From Flavobacteriales bacterium (GTDB lineage Bacteria; Bacteroidota; Bacteroidia; Flavobacteriales_D; Parvicellaceae): DNA of 64,000 bases. The translations under genes were made by a program, and so were the position numbers. The stretch spans positions 124,001 through 188,000 of the forward strand of contig JAOASC010000048.1 of the NCBI GenBank assembly GCA_025210295.1. The letters run 5' to 3'. The number at the start of each line of letters is the position of its first letter. The stretch's first letter is position 1. This document shows positions 52,207 through 62,400 of the stretch, in pieces. A model generated the notes under the pieces. It saw nothing but the letters and a program-made list of their open reading frames with translations. It made no database searches and was not told the DNA's origin.

Positions 52207-53151
52207 TTATAACAAGTCTGAAAATCCGTTCTGTAAATAAAATTTAACATTTTCTTTTTCCTCTGTTGTTTGTTCTCTTGAGATATATGGGAATGCATTT
52301 AGAAAAAGTTTTTTTAATTTTTCAAATACTTCATCAGTTGCTTCTTCTCCGTCTTTTTGGAAAGAATTCATCCAAGCCATTTGTTTTTTGATATATGTAG
52401 TTGGAGATAGATAGTCTGTTATGTCTGCCCATTCATCAAGTAGTATTTCTTCTTGCATATATTTGTCTTTCAGGATTGCATCACATTTTCCTTTGCAACT
52501 GAAGTATGCTTTTTCATAAGGATTTTGCTTATGAACTTTCGCTTTCCAATCGGTAGGTTTTCTCATTGTAACGAAAATCCCATTTTTTGTTTTTAATAAA
52601 TCTTCATTACAATATTCACAATGAATAGAACTGTTATCCGAAAATATTTTTGCAGGTTTTGGATTTTCAACTTTATATTTTTCAAAACTGATAGGGAAGT
52701 ATCTGCTCGCAAGTCTAATGCCTTCTGGAGATTCAAGCAATATCTTTTCAATCCTTTCTCTATCAAAATATTCTATGGATGTTTTCTTTTTTAACCCTTC
52801 AAAATTTTTACCTAAAGAGGCCGCAGGAAGAGTAGAATAAAAACCAAAGAAACCATCACATTCGTGTACTGATATTCTATCTAAAATATTCGGTTCATCT
52901 GTGTCAGATATAGATTTTCCAGAATGAGCATAATGTTTACAACTCACTAACCATTTAATCTTAGTTGCTCCTGAAATTCCTTGACGTAATTCTTGAATTA
53001 TCAAATCTTTTTTTCCATCAGCACCTCTGTCAGGATGTTGTATAATTTCATACCCTAATATTTCAAGAAAATCTCTTGAAAACAATTCAAAGGTATCTTG
53101 ATCTCCGTCTCCTGTGTTTGCCTTAGGTATTTCCTTAAAATCTAATATCAT
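52207..53151 (-). CDS. Restriction endonuclease-like protein with zinc-finger-like insert
   Basis: 314 residues. Mrr/PD-(D/E)XK-type core: HPDRGADGKKDLII (D45/D49) and KWLVSCKHYAHSGKS, where the usual ExK is SCK (S70, K72), a variant seen in some families. A CEYC pair and a CKGKC motif further on could form a zinc site. C-terminal helices. Its start overlaps the membrane-protein gene by 4 nt, forming a two-gene module. Probably defence against phage or plasmid DNA. Confidence 0.7.
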   Translation of the reverse strand: MILDFKEIPKANTGDGDQDTFELFSRDFLEILGYEIIQHPDRGADGKKDLIIQELRQGISGATKIKWLVSCKHYAHSGKSISDTDEPNILDRISVHECDGFFGFYSTLPAASLGKNFEGLKKKTSIEYFDRERIEKILLESPEGIRLASRYFPISFEKYKVENPKPAKIFSDNSSIHCEYCNEDLLKTKNGIFVTMRKPTDWKAKVHKQNPYEKAYFSCKGKCDAILKDKYMQEEILLDEWADITDYLSPTTYIKKQMAWMNSFQKDGEEATDEVFEKLKKLFLNAFPYISREQTTEEKENVKFYLQNGFSDLL

Positions 53152-53609
53152 ACTTTAATCATTGAGTTTATTTTTTCGTTCAATTTATTAAACAATTTAA
53201 TCAACTTAGATAAGATTAATTGTACCGTTGTTATTAGTGTTAAAGACAGTATAAGCTGAATAAAAGTAATTATGATTAATCCTTCAATACTCGAAAAAAA
53301 AGTACAACTTTTATAGATATAATATCCTGATATGAATGCAAGAAATGGCGTTATGGAATTGACCATTATATCGGGGTCATTATTTTGCTTGCGGTCAAAC
53401 GTACATTTACTTAAGAATTGTAAAATCGGTACGATAGAAATTGACACGAGCATTATTAGTTTTTTCCGCTGGGTCAAGTCGATATTGAAGTCGTAAAAAT
53501 GACTTATTATTAAGCTTATTTTGAAAACATAATCAAGAAATAGGGTAATCACAAAAATTAGTAATACTGCAAGAGCCACTTTTTCTATGTTCAAGTCTTT
53601 TAAGTTCAT
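53148..53609 (-). CDS. Four-helix membrane protein coupled to a nuclease-like gene
   Basis: 153 residues with hydrophobic helices at about 10-35, 50-68, 85-105 and 110-135 and short loops. No recognised family. It is translationally coupled (4-nt overlap) to the nuclease-like gene downstream, so the two probably act together, for example as membrane sensor or anchor with a DNA-cutting partner. Confidence 0.6.
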   Translation of the reverse strand: MNLKDLNIEKVALAVLLIFVITLFLDYVFKISLIISHFYDFNIDLTQRKKLIMLVSISIVPILQFLSKCTFDRKQNNDPDIMVNSITPFLAFISGYYIYKSCTFFSSIEGLIIITFIQLILSLTLITTVQLILSKLIKLFNKLNEKINSMIKV

Positions 53610-53638
53610 ATCATTACTTTTTTAAGGGAAACAATTTC

Positions 53639-54151
53639 CTATTCTTCAAGCTGCCATCTTTTCAAGTTTGTAAAAACTGCTTTGTATTTATTGTTCAAAT
53701 AGATGATGGGGTCATTAGTTTTTATACTTGTTAATTTATCTACCCACATGCGTGAATCAGGTTCATATTCACCTTCCGTTATTGGTAATTCCAACAAAAT
53801 TTGGTCGAGCGTCTTCCCTTTTCTTAAACCATCTCTTGTCCGTTGGATAATTTCTACTTGAGAGAGGTCGCACTCCCAAATTGTTAGCGTAGGATGAATT
53901 ATCATATTTCTTCCTATGTGAAATATTGCATGGCAGGCAACACAGCATGTTATTAGATTGTCCGCAGTATTAGTTATTGTACTGTCAACATGGTGTAAAT
54001 TCATCCATTTGGTCGCCTGATGTCCGCAAAATTGACAAGTATTATTATCTCTTGATAAAACTTCTTGTCTTAGCGATTTAGGTATTGGATTATCTCCGTT
54101 ATTCCAATAAAAGGGATTTTTTATTCCTGGATGCAGTTTTGGTTTCTTCAT
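53639..54151 (-). CDS. HNH endonuclease
   Basis: 170 residues. Classical zinc-bound HNH: CQFCG (C39, C42), NLHHVD (H53, H54), N65, then CCVACHAIFH (C70/C73, H78). The C-terminal half is variable and unassigned. Stand-alone HNH proteins of this size occur in RM and phage defence as well as in mobile introns. First gene of the minus array after half-palindrome P9, and separate (29 nt) from the membrane-protein gene that follows. Confidence 0.8.
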   Translation of the reverse strand: MKKPKLHPGIKNPFYWNNGDNPIPKSLRQEVLSRDNNTCQFCGHQATKWMNLHHVDSTITNTADNLITCCVACHAIFHIGRNMIIHPTLTIWECDLSQVEIIQRTRDGLRKGKTLDQILLELPITEGEYEPDSRMWVDKLTSIKTNDPIIYLNNKYKAVFTNLKRWQLEE

Positions 54152-54170
54152 GATTCAACGTTTTTCCTAA

Positions 54171-54205
54171 TTACACACAACTTGTTTATATGTGGAAGTT
54201 ATAAA
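54171..54205 (-). repeat. attC-like half element P9
   Basis: On the minus strand AACTTCCACATATAAACAAG then TTGTGTGTAA, like the right ends of P7 and P8 (...TATA...CNTTGTGTGG). The left partner is not recognisable upstream. A small AACCTC / GAGGTT hairpin at 54223-54238 lies beyond it. It marks the right edge of the minus array. Confidence 0.5.
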
Positions 54206-54427
54206 ACAACCCCAAGATAACAAACCTCAAAAGAGGTTATTCAATACTTTTTCTTTGTTTTTCGTAAGTTTACAGAATTACAACTTAGGAGCCTCCTTGG
54301 GTGGTTAATCTTACTTTTATGAAAAACAATCAGCTTGAAAATTTTAAAAGAATACTTGAAATCCATTTATTGTTATACAAATACTATTAATCTAATTTTT
54401 AAATTGACACTCTTGAAGTTTAGTTCA

Positions 54428-55441
54428 TCAAAATAAATTAAAAAAATCTTTTCTGCTCACACCACAATAATCTAATATTATCCCTAAAGGCGCCTTTAGT
54501 TCTGAATCTAAATTATTTGGCAAAATTAGGTTCTTCTCATATGCTCTTAATTCAAAAATTAAGGCCCATTTAAATACATTTTTAATTGCTTCAACCTTAT
54601 AAAAATATTCAGGCAATAAATCAACAAGATCAGACTCTAAACTCATTTTAATTTGACTTAATGTTTTTTTTGATTTTGCTATTTCAATTGCCATTATAAT
54701 TGTTTGATTAACCCCCTCACTACCTAAATTACCATATTTAAACCCTTCACTCAATGCTACTTTCCTTTGATGTGGATCTAAAAAGGCGATATTTTTTAAA
54801 ATATAATCAAGAATTAACAAACTATGAGATAAAATGATATAAACCGCTCTTAATGCTATTTCCTTTTTTTGTTTGTCAAAACATTTATTAACAAAATATT
54901 TTAAAGTAATTAAATTTGAATTAAGCCCACTGAAATCAAGTTCATCTAACAACCTAGATTTAGACTTTTCATAAATATTATTCCAAGTTATATTTCTATA
55001 TACATTATAACTTTTTACGCTACTAAAGAGGGTTAACAACTCTTCCTCTGTTAATCTTTCTAAATTGCTATAATTAAGTTTTTGCAAAAAATTACCATCC
55101 AGTATTGTTATTTTATTTTGTATCCCGTATTTTCTAACAGCATCTTTCTTATCAGATGTAGCCACAACACAATTATCAAATCCAAGTAGGTTTTGCAATC
55201 CCTTTGCCCATAAAATCCTTTCAAATGCTTTAGGTGTTTTCTTGTTTTTAATATCTACATTAGCCCTTTCTCTTGTTAACCCAGAAACCCTACCATATAA
55301 AAACAAATCTATATCTGTTATCTCATTACCTTTGAAGCTATATTTTACTCCTCTAGCAACATAGTACCCATTATTAAGAAAGTATAAACGTAATTTTTCT
55401 TCCATTAATGGACCTTTAAAAAGTTCGACCTGTTTTGCCAT
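54428..55441 (-). CDS. PD-(D/E)XK-nuclease-like protein of an uncharacterised two-gene module
   Basis: 337 residues. N-terminal nuclease-like core: EEKLRLYFLNNGYYVARGVK then NEITDIDLFLYGRVSGL (D43/D45) and RANVDIKNKKTPKAFERILW (D63, K65), the D...DxK order. The rest (about 110-337) is helical with no recognised domain. It starts 1 nt after the stop of the upstream 419-residue gene, so the two form an operon. A DNA-cleaving role is inferred; the target is unknown. Confidence 0.6.
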   Translation of the reverse strand: MAKQVELFKGPLMEEKLRLYFLNNGYYVARGVKYSFKGNEITDIDLFLYGRVSGLTRERANVDIKNKKTPKAFERILWAKGLQNLLGFDNCVVATSDKKDAVRKYGIQNKITILDGNFLQKLNYSNLERLTEEELLTLFSSVKSYNVYRNITWNNIYEKSKSRLLDELDFSGLNSNLITLKYFVNKCFDKQKKEIALRAVYIILSHSLLILDYILKNIAFLDPHQRKVALSEGFKYGNLGSEGVNQTIIMAIEIAKSKKTLSQIKMSLESDLVDLLPEYFYKVEAIKNVFKWALIFELRAYEKNLILPNNLDSELKAPLGIILDYCGVSRKDFFNLF

Positions 55442-55442
55442 T

Positions 55443-56702
55443 CTAATTTCTTATTGTTCTAATTAACTCTCCTATTTCTTTTCCAGATGAAGCTTCTCTT
55501 CTCTTTCTGATTTTTTGTCTATTTTTTTCAGGTCCAATATAACAAGAAACATTAGAACTGCCTACTACAACTGAACCAAGTGTTGAATCCTCAGCTAAGT
55601 CCCCATTTTCAATAACTGAAAGTGCTAATTTAGCAATATCATATTTTAGAAGCCTCATATAATACATCGTACCATGGTAATGCTCAAGTTTAATTACTCT
55701 GTTTAGTTCTAACACTTGATAATCTTCTCCTATAGCGGTACATGGACCAACTCTTTCACCTCTTATTAATTTTCTTAATGTGTTTACTAACATCGAAGAA
55801 CCTTGTATTCTTCCCCTACCAAAAGAACTTATTTTCAAACCATAAACTAAAGATGTAATAAATGCTTTTGCCATATCTAAAGCATCTTCTTCAAATGGAT
55901 TGCCATATTTGGCAAAAGAAGAGGGCTTAGTCAAAAATACTTTTGAATGGCTGTTATTACTTACTTCATTAAAATCATACATCGCAATAGACTGTAATCT
56001 AGCCAATAATTTAGCTCCAAGAATTTTCTCAGCAGTTTCTATCAAAACACACCCATCATTTGTTATTAAATCATCAACTTCTTTAACAAGCTTCTCTTCA
56101 CTCCCAATTAAAGAATCTAAAACCTTTTGAGTCTTTACTATCGCTTCTCTTTTAAACAAGTTACCATTAAAATAGTTTTTTTCTTCATCCAAAATCTCAT
56201 AATCAACTATACCTATTTCTTCAGATTGATTAAAAAGTTTTTCATTAGTTTTTGAGTCTAGTTTATATGTGTCAGCAATGTATTCTTTTAGAACAGTTTC
56301 TTTAATAGGTTTATCAGAACTATAATTTGTTAATTCTAAAGATGCTTTTTGATAATTATTTGATTTTTCATTAAATATATCAGCAGTGTGTGTCAAAACA
56401 TTAGAAGTAGTTAAACCTAATACTCTAACCTCTCCATTTTTTGAAACATCTATTAACTGATTCTCTTTTAATGTATTTAATAGAACGGGTAATTCAAATC
56501 GCTTACTTATATTCAATGTGTCTGATACAGCATTAACTTTATTCTTATCTAGTACGCTTTCTTCGTTAGTAGCTGAAAAGCATGACAACAGAAGCCCACA
56601 CTTTCCAGCTTCATCAACATCATCAAAATCAGGAATATTCGATACTTCTTGTAGTTTTTTTGCGTGATGAATTATCCAAGCTCCTTCTGTTCTTTTTTTC
56701 AT
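55443..56702 (-). CDS. Unknown protein paired with the PD-(D/E)XK-like gene
   Basis: 419 residues, soluble. N-terminus KRTEGAWIIHHAKKLQEV, a helical first half with possible winged-helix segments (ISKRFELPVLLNTLKENQLI, KNGEVRVLGLTTSNVL), and a conserved-looking C-terminal half with FGRGRIQGSSMLVNTLRKLI then RGERVGPCTAIGEDYQVL and a very basic end (NRQKIRKRREASS). No family recognised. The winged-helix-like parts suggest DNA or RNA binding. Confidence 0.55.
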   Translation of the reverse strand: MKKRTEGAWIIHHAKKLQEVSNIPDFDDVDEAGKCGLLLSCFSATNEESVLDKNKVNAVSDTLNISKRFELPVLLNTLKENQLIDVSKNGEVRVLGLTTSNVLTHTADIFNEKSNNYQKASLELTNYSSDKPIKETVLKEYIADTYKLDSKTNEKLFNQSEEIGIVDYEILDEEKNYFNGNLFKREAIVKTQKVLDSLIGSEEKLVKEVDDLITNDGCVLIETAEKILGAKLLARLQSIAMYDFNEVSNNSHSKVFLTKPSSFAKYGNPFEEDALDMAKAFITSLVYGLKISSFGRGRIQGSSMLVNTLRKLIRGERVGPCTAIGEDYQVLELNRVIKLEHYHGTMYYMRLLKYDIAKLALSVIENGDLAEDSTLGSVVVGSSNVSCYIGPEKNRQKIRKRREASSGKEIGELIRTIRN

Positions 56703-56905
56703 AAAATACTATTTATACAACATAAAACCTGTTATGAAATCAGCTGTTCTTTTTTTAACCAATTCATTAACTTTACTTTTTTACTTAATCCATTATTCTT
56801 AGCTCCGCTTACAGAAAAACTTTTAATTCAATTACACCCTACTTGTTTTTAATGGCCAATGTCCAACATTTCCTTGCCTTGAAAGCTTCTCTTTATTTTT
56901 TTATA

Positions 56906-57937
56906 TTATCTCGGGTTTTGAAGACTCATTTTATATCCATACTTAACTAGATACATTTTATTAGATTTATTCTCTCCTTTAAAATCTCTAGAATAATTAA
57001 AGCTTGAATAAACTTTAGCTGTTAAACTATTTTTTTCTAACTCATCGACACCTACTAATCCATCAATTATTAGTTTTATATCTGATTTTGTAATTTTGGA
57101 CGTGTTATATGTAATTTCAAAATTTAGTAAAGAATATCCATTAGTGATGTAATCATTATTTTTTGTATAAAAGTCTAAGTAATTTATTAAAAAAGGATTC
57201 TTTGTATCCTGTTTAGGTGGATTCATTTTTAACTCTCTTAGCATTATTCTTAGTTTTCCTGTAAAATGATTTTGAAACTCAATATCATAATATGTACCTA
57301 CTATATTTACTTCATTATTTATTAAATTTTCTATTTTTGCTTCTACTTCCCCAGATATTTTTGCCCCACTTGTATTTAGCACCGATTTAATATTGCTTTT
57401 GATTCCACTCTTAAACAGCTTCTCTATTTTATGCTGTTGCTTTATATCATTGGGATTAGTTTTAGTATAAATTGACTTTTGAAGCATACTACGAATTGCT
57501 ATATATTTAGGTATAAACATAACCTGTTTCTTCCCTACATAAGAATCTTCCATATTAAAATCAGATAAAAAGTCCCCCCATAAATCAGCACTAATCAACA
57601 CATTATCTGGTATATAATTTGGTATAGTTGCCTCTTCAAGGTATGATATATAAACTTCATCTAACACGCCATAATCCCCTTTAAGAAAAATCAAATCTAT
57701 AAAATCTTCATGTTTACGTAGTTTATTGTATCCAATTAACCTACCCAAAAAACTGTACTCTTTAATTGGAATAATTGGATCTTTAATTAAAAGAGAAGTA
57801 TTTTGAACATTTTTCAGCCCAAATTGATTAGTACCATTTATTACCTTAGAGCTTATTTTCGCATCAAACAAAGTAATAGATTCAGCACAGCTTGAAAATA
57901 AAACTAGTATTGTTAATAATTTTAAAAAATTTTTCAT
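56906..57937 (-). CDS. Hypothetical lipoprotein
   Basis: 343 residues from ATG 57937, chosen because it begins a lipoprotein signal with lipobox LFSSC (Cys17); a longer frame adds ten residues. The mature part contains SLLIKDPIIPIKEYSFLGRL and a DVLISADLWGDFLSDFNMED segment. No recognised family. Located in the periplasm or outer membrane. It stands alone between the two-gene module and the membrane-anchored nuclease, on the opposite strand to the latter. Confidence 0.6.
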   Translation of the reverse strand: MKNFLKLLTILVLFSSCAESITLFDAKISSKVINGTNQFGLKNVQNTSLLIKDPIIPIKEYSFLGRLIGYNKLRKHEDFIDLIFLKGDYGVLDEVYISYLEEATIPNYIPDNVLISADLWGDFLSDFNMEDSYVGKKQVMFIPKYIAIRSMLQKSIYTKTNPNDIKQQHKIEKLFKSGIKSNIKSVLNTSGAKISGEVEAKIENLINNEVNIVGTYYDIEFQNHFTGKLRIMLRELKMNPPKQDTKNPFLINYLDFYTKNNDYITNGYSLLNFEITYNTSKITKSDIKLIIDGLVGVDELEKNSLTAKVYSSFNYSRDFKGENKSNKMYLVKYGYKMSLQNPR

Positions 57938-58119
57938 AACAATGTTATTTTTAAATAAGAAACACACATAACATCAGTTAACAACACAAAACAATCATTA
58001 ACCAAATAACCATTCAAAATTACATAGAACTTTGATACCTACGACATACTAAGTTTTTAACATAGATAGCTAGGTATATAGACCTAATCCAAACAAAACA
58101 GTTGTTTATTTGGTAATAA

Positions 58120-58150
58120 TTGTAAAAAAATAAAATTAATTTTACGTTTA
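58120..58150 (+). promoter_or_regulatory. Promoter of the membrane-anchored nuclease gene
   Basis: TTG (58120-58122), exactly 20 nt, then TACGTTTA (58143-58150), seven of eight consensus positions (G replaced by A). The ATG is 21 nt further on. Confidence 0.6.
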
Positions 58151-58171
58151 ATAACTCCAAGAAAATCATCT

Positions 58172-58903
58172 ATGAATACATTTTTATTTTTTCTAATTCT
58201 ATTCATTTTTTGCTCATTTGTTGTTTTAATGATATTGAGAGATAAACTCCCTAAAGTTTACATGTTTTTTAGAAATGACTTTACAGAATATGTATTTGTT
58301 AAAATAGATCGATATATTGGAGAAAACAATGAAGGGAAATTTGATAAAGTAAAAATAGTAAAGGAGATAGAAACAAAATATATAGCAAAAGAAATTGAGT
58401 TAAATACAAATATTCCTGATGAGCAAAATAATAAAAAGCTATCCACAAAAGATAAAGGAAGAATATTTGAAGAGTACGTCGTTAGTTTGATAGACTTTGA
58501 TAATGATTTTACATTTAAGGAATGGAGAGGAGACAAATATATTAATGGTAAATATCCAAATTCTAACACTTATCCGGACTTACAAATATCTTATGACAAC
58601 ATGAAAGATAAAATACCATTTGTACTATCTTTAGAATGTAAGTACCGATCTGGATTTTATGAAGATCATTTAAATATAGGGGCAAAACAACTGGAAAACT
58701 ACAGGAAGTTTGCAATGCAAGAAAAACAAAAAGTTTCTGTAATTTTAGGAGTTGGAGGCCCACCTTCTAACCCTGATAAAATTTACTTAGTTCCATTAAA
58801 AAAGTTCAATACAGACGGATCTATTAGCCAGTTAACAGCCAATACATATAAACGTGACAAAAGCAAATTAAAATTTGATTTAAAGACACAAACAATTGTT
58901 TAA
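58172..58903 (+). CDS. Membrane-anchored PD-(D/E)XK nuclease-like protein
   Basis: 243 residues. One N-terminal membrane helix (3-22), a charged linker about 50-90, then a restriction-endonuclease-like core: KGRIFEEYVVSLID (E100), TYPDLQIS (D136), LSLECKYRSGF (E155, K157) and a following KQLENYRKFA helix. Anchoring puts the nuclease domain at the inner face of the membrane, where incoming DNA would be met (inference). A degraded copy of its last third lies at 44373-44609. It has its own promoter. Confidence 0.7.
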   Translation: MNTFLFFLILFIFCSFVVLMILRDKLPKVYMFFRNDFTEYVFVKIDRYIGENNEGKFDKVKIVKEIETKYIAKEIELNTNIPDEQNNKKLSTKDKGRIFEEYVVSLIDFDNDFTFKEWRGDKYINGKYPNSNTYPDLQISYDNMKDKIPFVLSLECKYRSGFYEDHLNIGAKQLENYRKFAMQEKQKVSVILGVGGPPSNPDKIYLVPLKKFNTDGSISQLTANTYKRDKSKLKFDLKTQTIV

Positions 58904-59458
58904 TATCAAGATACATAGCCGATAGGCTTCAATAAATAAAATCAAAAAAACAAAGAAAACCACGAATGAATAAAATTTGTAGGAACGACAGCCCCAAAAA
59001 TGAAGAGAATTCAACTTAACCAATAAGAGGGTTAGCGAGGCGTATGGTTCACTCCGGATAAAGCTTAGAATATCAAAATTAATAATAAACAGCAGTACCA
59101 AACATTAAAAACAAGCTAGAATTTAAAGATTAGATTATAACAAAAAAAGAAGTATACAAATTGTAACTAAATAATAAAAACAATATAATAGGATACAAAA
59201 AACAGCTAGGATATTGATAAATACTAATTCCTAACTATTACTATTAGTTGATTTTTATCCTACTACCCTTAATACGCTAGTTATACAAGGGATTCCCTTA
59301 ATTGGGAATGATTAATTTACAAAGCCTTGCTTCAAAACCTGTCCTAATAAATAGAAAATTACATTTCTTAATAATTTGTTAAATAGTATCAATTCATTTT
59401 ACCCCACAAAACTACTTGAGAATTCGAGTAATCTTGCGGGGATATGTTAATATGAATT
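58904..59458. other. 555-nt region without a gene
   Basis: No convincing reading frame. An imperfect hairpin at 59402-59441 (CCCCACAA...TACTTGAG / CGAGTA...TTGCGGGG) lies just downstream of the minus-strand T9SS gene and may terminate it. The rest is A/T-rich; a GGTTAGCGAGGCGTATGGTT patch near 59030 is not assigned. Confidence 0.4.
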
Positions 59459-62400
59459 TTATTTCTTAACTACTTTATCAGTATAAACCACTTTTTCATC
59501 AGCAGTTATTGTAATAATATAACTACCGTTTGTATAGTCTTTTAATGAAAGAACTATTTCGTTTTCATCTTCTGTTAATACCTCTGAATAAACTTGTTTA
59601 CCAAGAATGTCTGTTACTGATAATGTTAAGTTTTGATATGGTTCTAAATACTTATATCTAACCGAAACAAAGTCAGTTGTTGGGTTGGGATATAACAACA
59701 TGAATTCATCTTTTTCTTCCAAGTCCAGAGAATGGTTAACATACATACTCTTTGTTAAGTCTGGCATATAAGCAGGTTCTATATAACTTGATTCATTATT
59801 AAGAGCCAATATTGCTTGTGCGCTTGAATGCCCTAATCTATTATCCAAAACCAGCTCTTTTAACTTATCAATTTCTGATTGAGGTAGATCATGAACCTGA
59901 TACCCCTCTATTTCCCAATTTTGTTTTAAGTTGTTGAATAGAGTTAAATCATCAATGTATTTATTCTCTTGATCTGTTAAATCAAATGAGTTTAAAGTGC
60001 TCAAAGTTGAACTAACTAATGATTGATTGCCCTTTGCCATTGCAATTTTTAGTTTTTGTAGTTCATATTTAACTAAACCTGTATTTGAAACTAAATCGAT
60101 TAACGCTTCTGTTGAGTCATAAGAAATGGTATCATAAGCAATGTATTCTATTCCTGCTTGTATGATTTGATCCAATTCCTTTCTATACTTTGAAACTTCT
60201 AATGCTAAAAATTCTTCCGTTGATAATGTTGTTTTCCCTAACTTAATTTGGTTTCTCATGTATTGAGGAAGTTGGTTAATTCTATTGTCCAGAATTTCGT
60301 CTAACTCTTTAATTTTTGCAGATTGGGGATTAGCAACTAAAATATTTCTAATCATAGCTAAGGTGAATCCATCTTCTTTTTTCGCTACCTCCATTAATAC
60401 TTCATCAGATAAGTAACCTGCTTTATCCATTAAGTCCATATAATTGGCGTAAGCATCTTGATCAGTTGTAGAGGCAACTTCTGCTTCTAATTGCGCTGTT
60501 GAACCTCCATCAATCAAGCTATTATAGGTGTTTATTGCTGTATTTAGATTTAGCATTGCTCCTGATTTTAGGAATGTTAAATTTGCAATTGAACCTATTA
60601 CAATAACTGGTAGTTGAGATGTTGCACAGGTGTTAGTATAGCTCCCAGATGCTGAACTAATAGGTGTTACACTTGTATAATGATTTTGTGGAAATAAACG
60701 ACTGTTTTGCGACTGGTCATGGTGATAATAAGTAATGTATTCATTTTCATTTCCATAGTTTGAATGTGTATATGAAGACGCAAATAAGTTATCAGACAAC
60801 CCTAATCCATCAAATATTGTAGGGTTTCCTTGATGCTTACGAATTCCTTTAACTGGAGCTTGTTCTGTTATACTATTAGCTACATAAATATCTGATACAG
60901 TATTGGCAAACTCATTACATTTAATTTCTAACCCCTCAATTGATCCACTCCCATTTGTTGTTCTGTTCTGATCGATTGCTTCTATTCCTATTGGATGATT
61001 ATTAAATGTATTTTTAAATATTTCAGTTGGCTCTCCACTTCGGTTAGAGGCTATAACTCCCCATGTAAAAGAACCATGTAGTTTAGTACTAATATTGTTA
61101 AATGTATTTTCCTGAATCGTATAATCTTTACAATTATCTAAATACATTCCGTAGAGAACCGGCGACCATGAAATACCTTGGTCGTCTGTATTGAATATAT
61201 TACCTGAAACATCTGATTTATCTAATCCATTAAAGTAAATACCTCTTAACGAGTTAAATGTTGATTTATTGATTTCGATATGTTTTCCATTGAATAGACC
61301 AATAAAATCATCTCCCTCATAGGCTTTTACTCCATATTCTAAATCCTCAAAATCAGAATTTGACACTTGATAAGAAGCATTAATAGAAATGATCCCCTCT
61401 CCTCTGGTTCCGGAAACAGTTGTTCTATTGTCTTCAAATTTACATCCTTTGAAGTTAACTCCATTGACATCCCACAATGTTATACGTGGGAATAAGCTAT
61501 TACCAATATAATCATCTGTTGTTCTAAAGAGACAATTGGTAAATCTTGATCGGTTACTAGCTTCATAGTTTGGGTTGCTTATAGATGGATTGAAATGGTA
61601 AGATAAAAACTCAACATCTCTTTTGTTGTTAATAAAATAAGAGTCTTTTGCTCTAATGATACCTCCTGTTGAATTCCAATCCCAAGCATTCTGATTTTGC
61701 TTTTTAGTTGTTATTCCTATGATCGCATTTTCAATCATACTTCCACTTTTCATTTCAAGATAACCTTGATCGGCATAGTAATGCCCTGCATTTCTATCTC
61801 CATGCAATTCAACTCCATTCCACATAATACCATTACAAGCGTCTGATGTTAGAGTGGTATTATCTAAAGTAACTCTTGCTCCTTTTTCTATGATAAGTGT
61901 TGCTCCATCATCAAAAAGAAAGGTCATGTTCTCCATGGTAACATTTGCCCCACTAGGAATCGTTATTTTGCTTTCTACTCGTACAACCCCATTGGCATTG
62001 TTAAAAGGATTTGAATTCAAACTCCATGTTTGAACTCCTGTATTAGCAGTGTAAACAGAAGTGTATCCATCTACTTCTTTACAACAGCTTGAAGTAAAAC
62101 GAGCAAAGGCATCTTCTGTATCTAACTGGGAGGGTAAATAATATAACCTTTGTGCATTAGAGGTATTGTTGGGGTCTAATACATTGATTGGACTATAACT
62201 TTGAACAGCACTAATTGTTGCTGAATTAGGTATGCCTGGATTAGCTATTTGTGCTAAATTAGATGGGCTTGTTAAATACATATTTCCATCTATTCCTAAT
62301 TCTATTTGTGACCTTTCATAAATGCTTAAATCTGCTAATGATGTTTGACCAAAAGTTGGGGTTAACAATTGACTATTTGTTAAATCTAATACTGATATAT

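Noticed and set aside
36000-54300. Prophage or conjugative element
   Set aside because: No capsid, tail, portal, terminase, relaxase, Tra or integrase gene is present; genes are small independent modules separated by palindromes.
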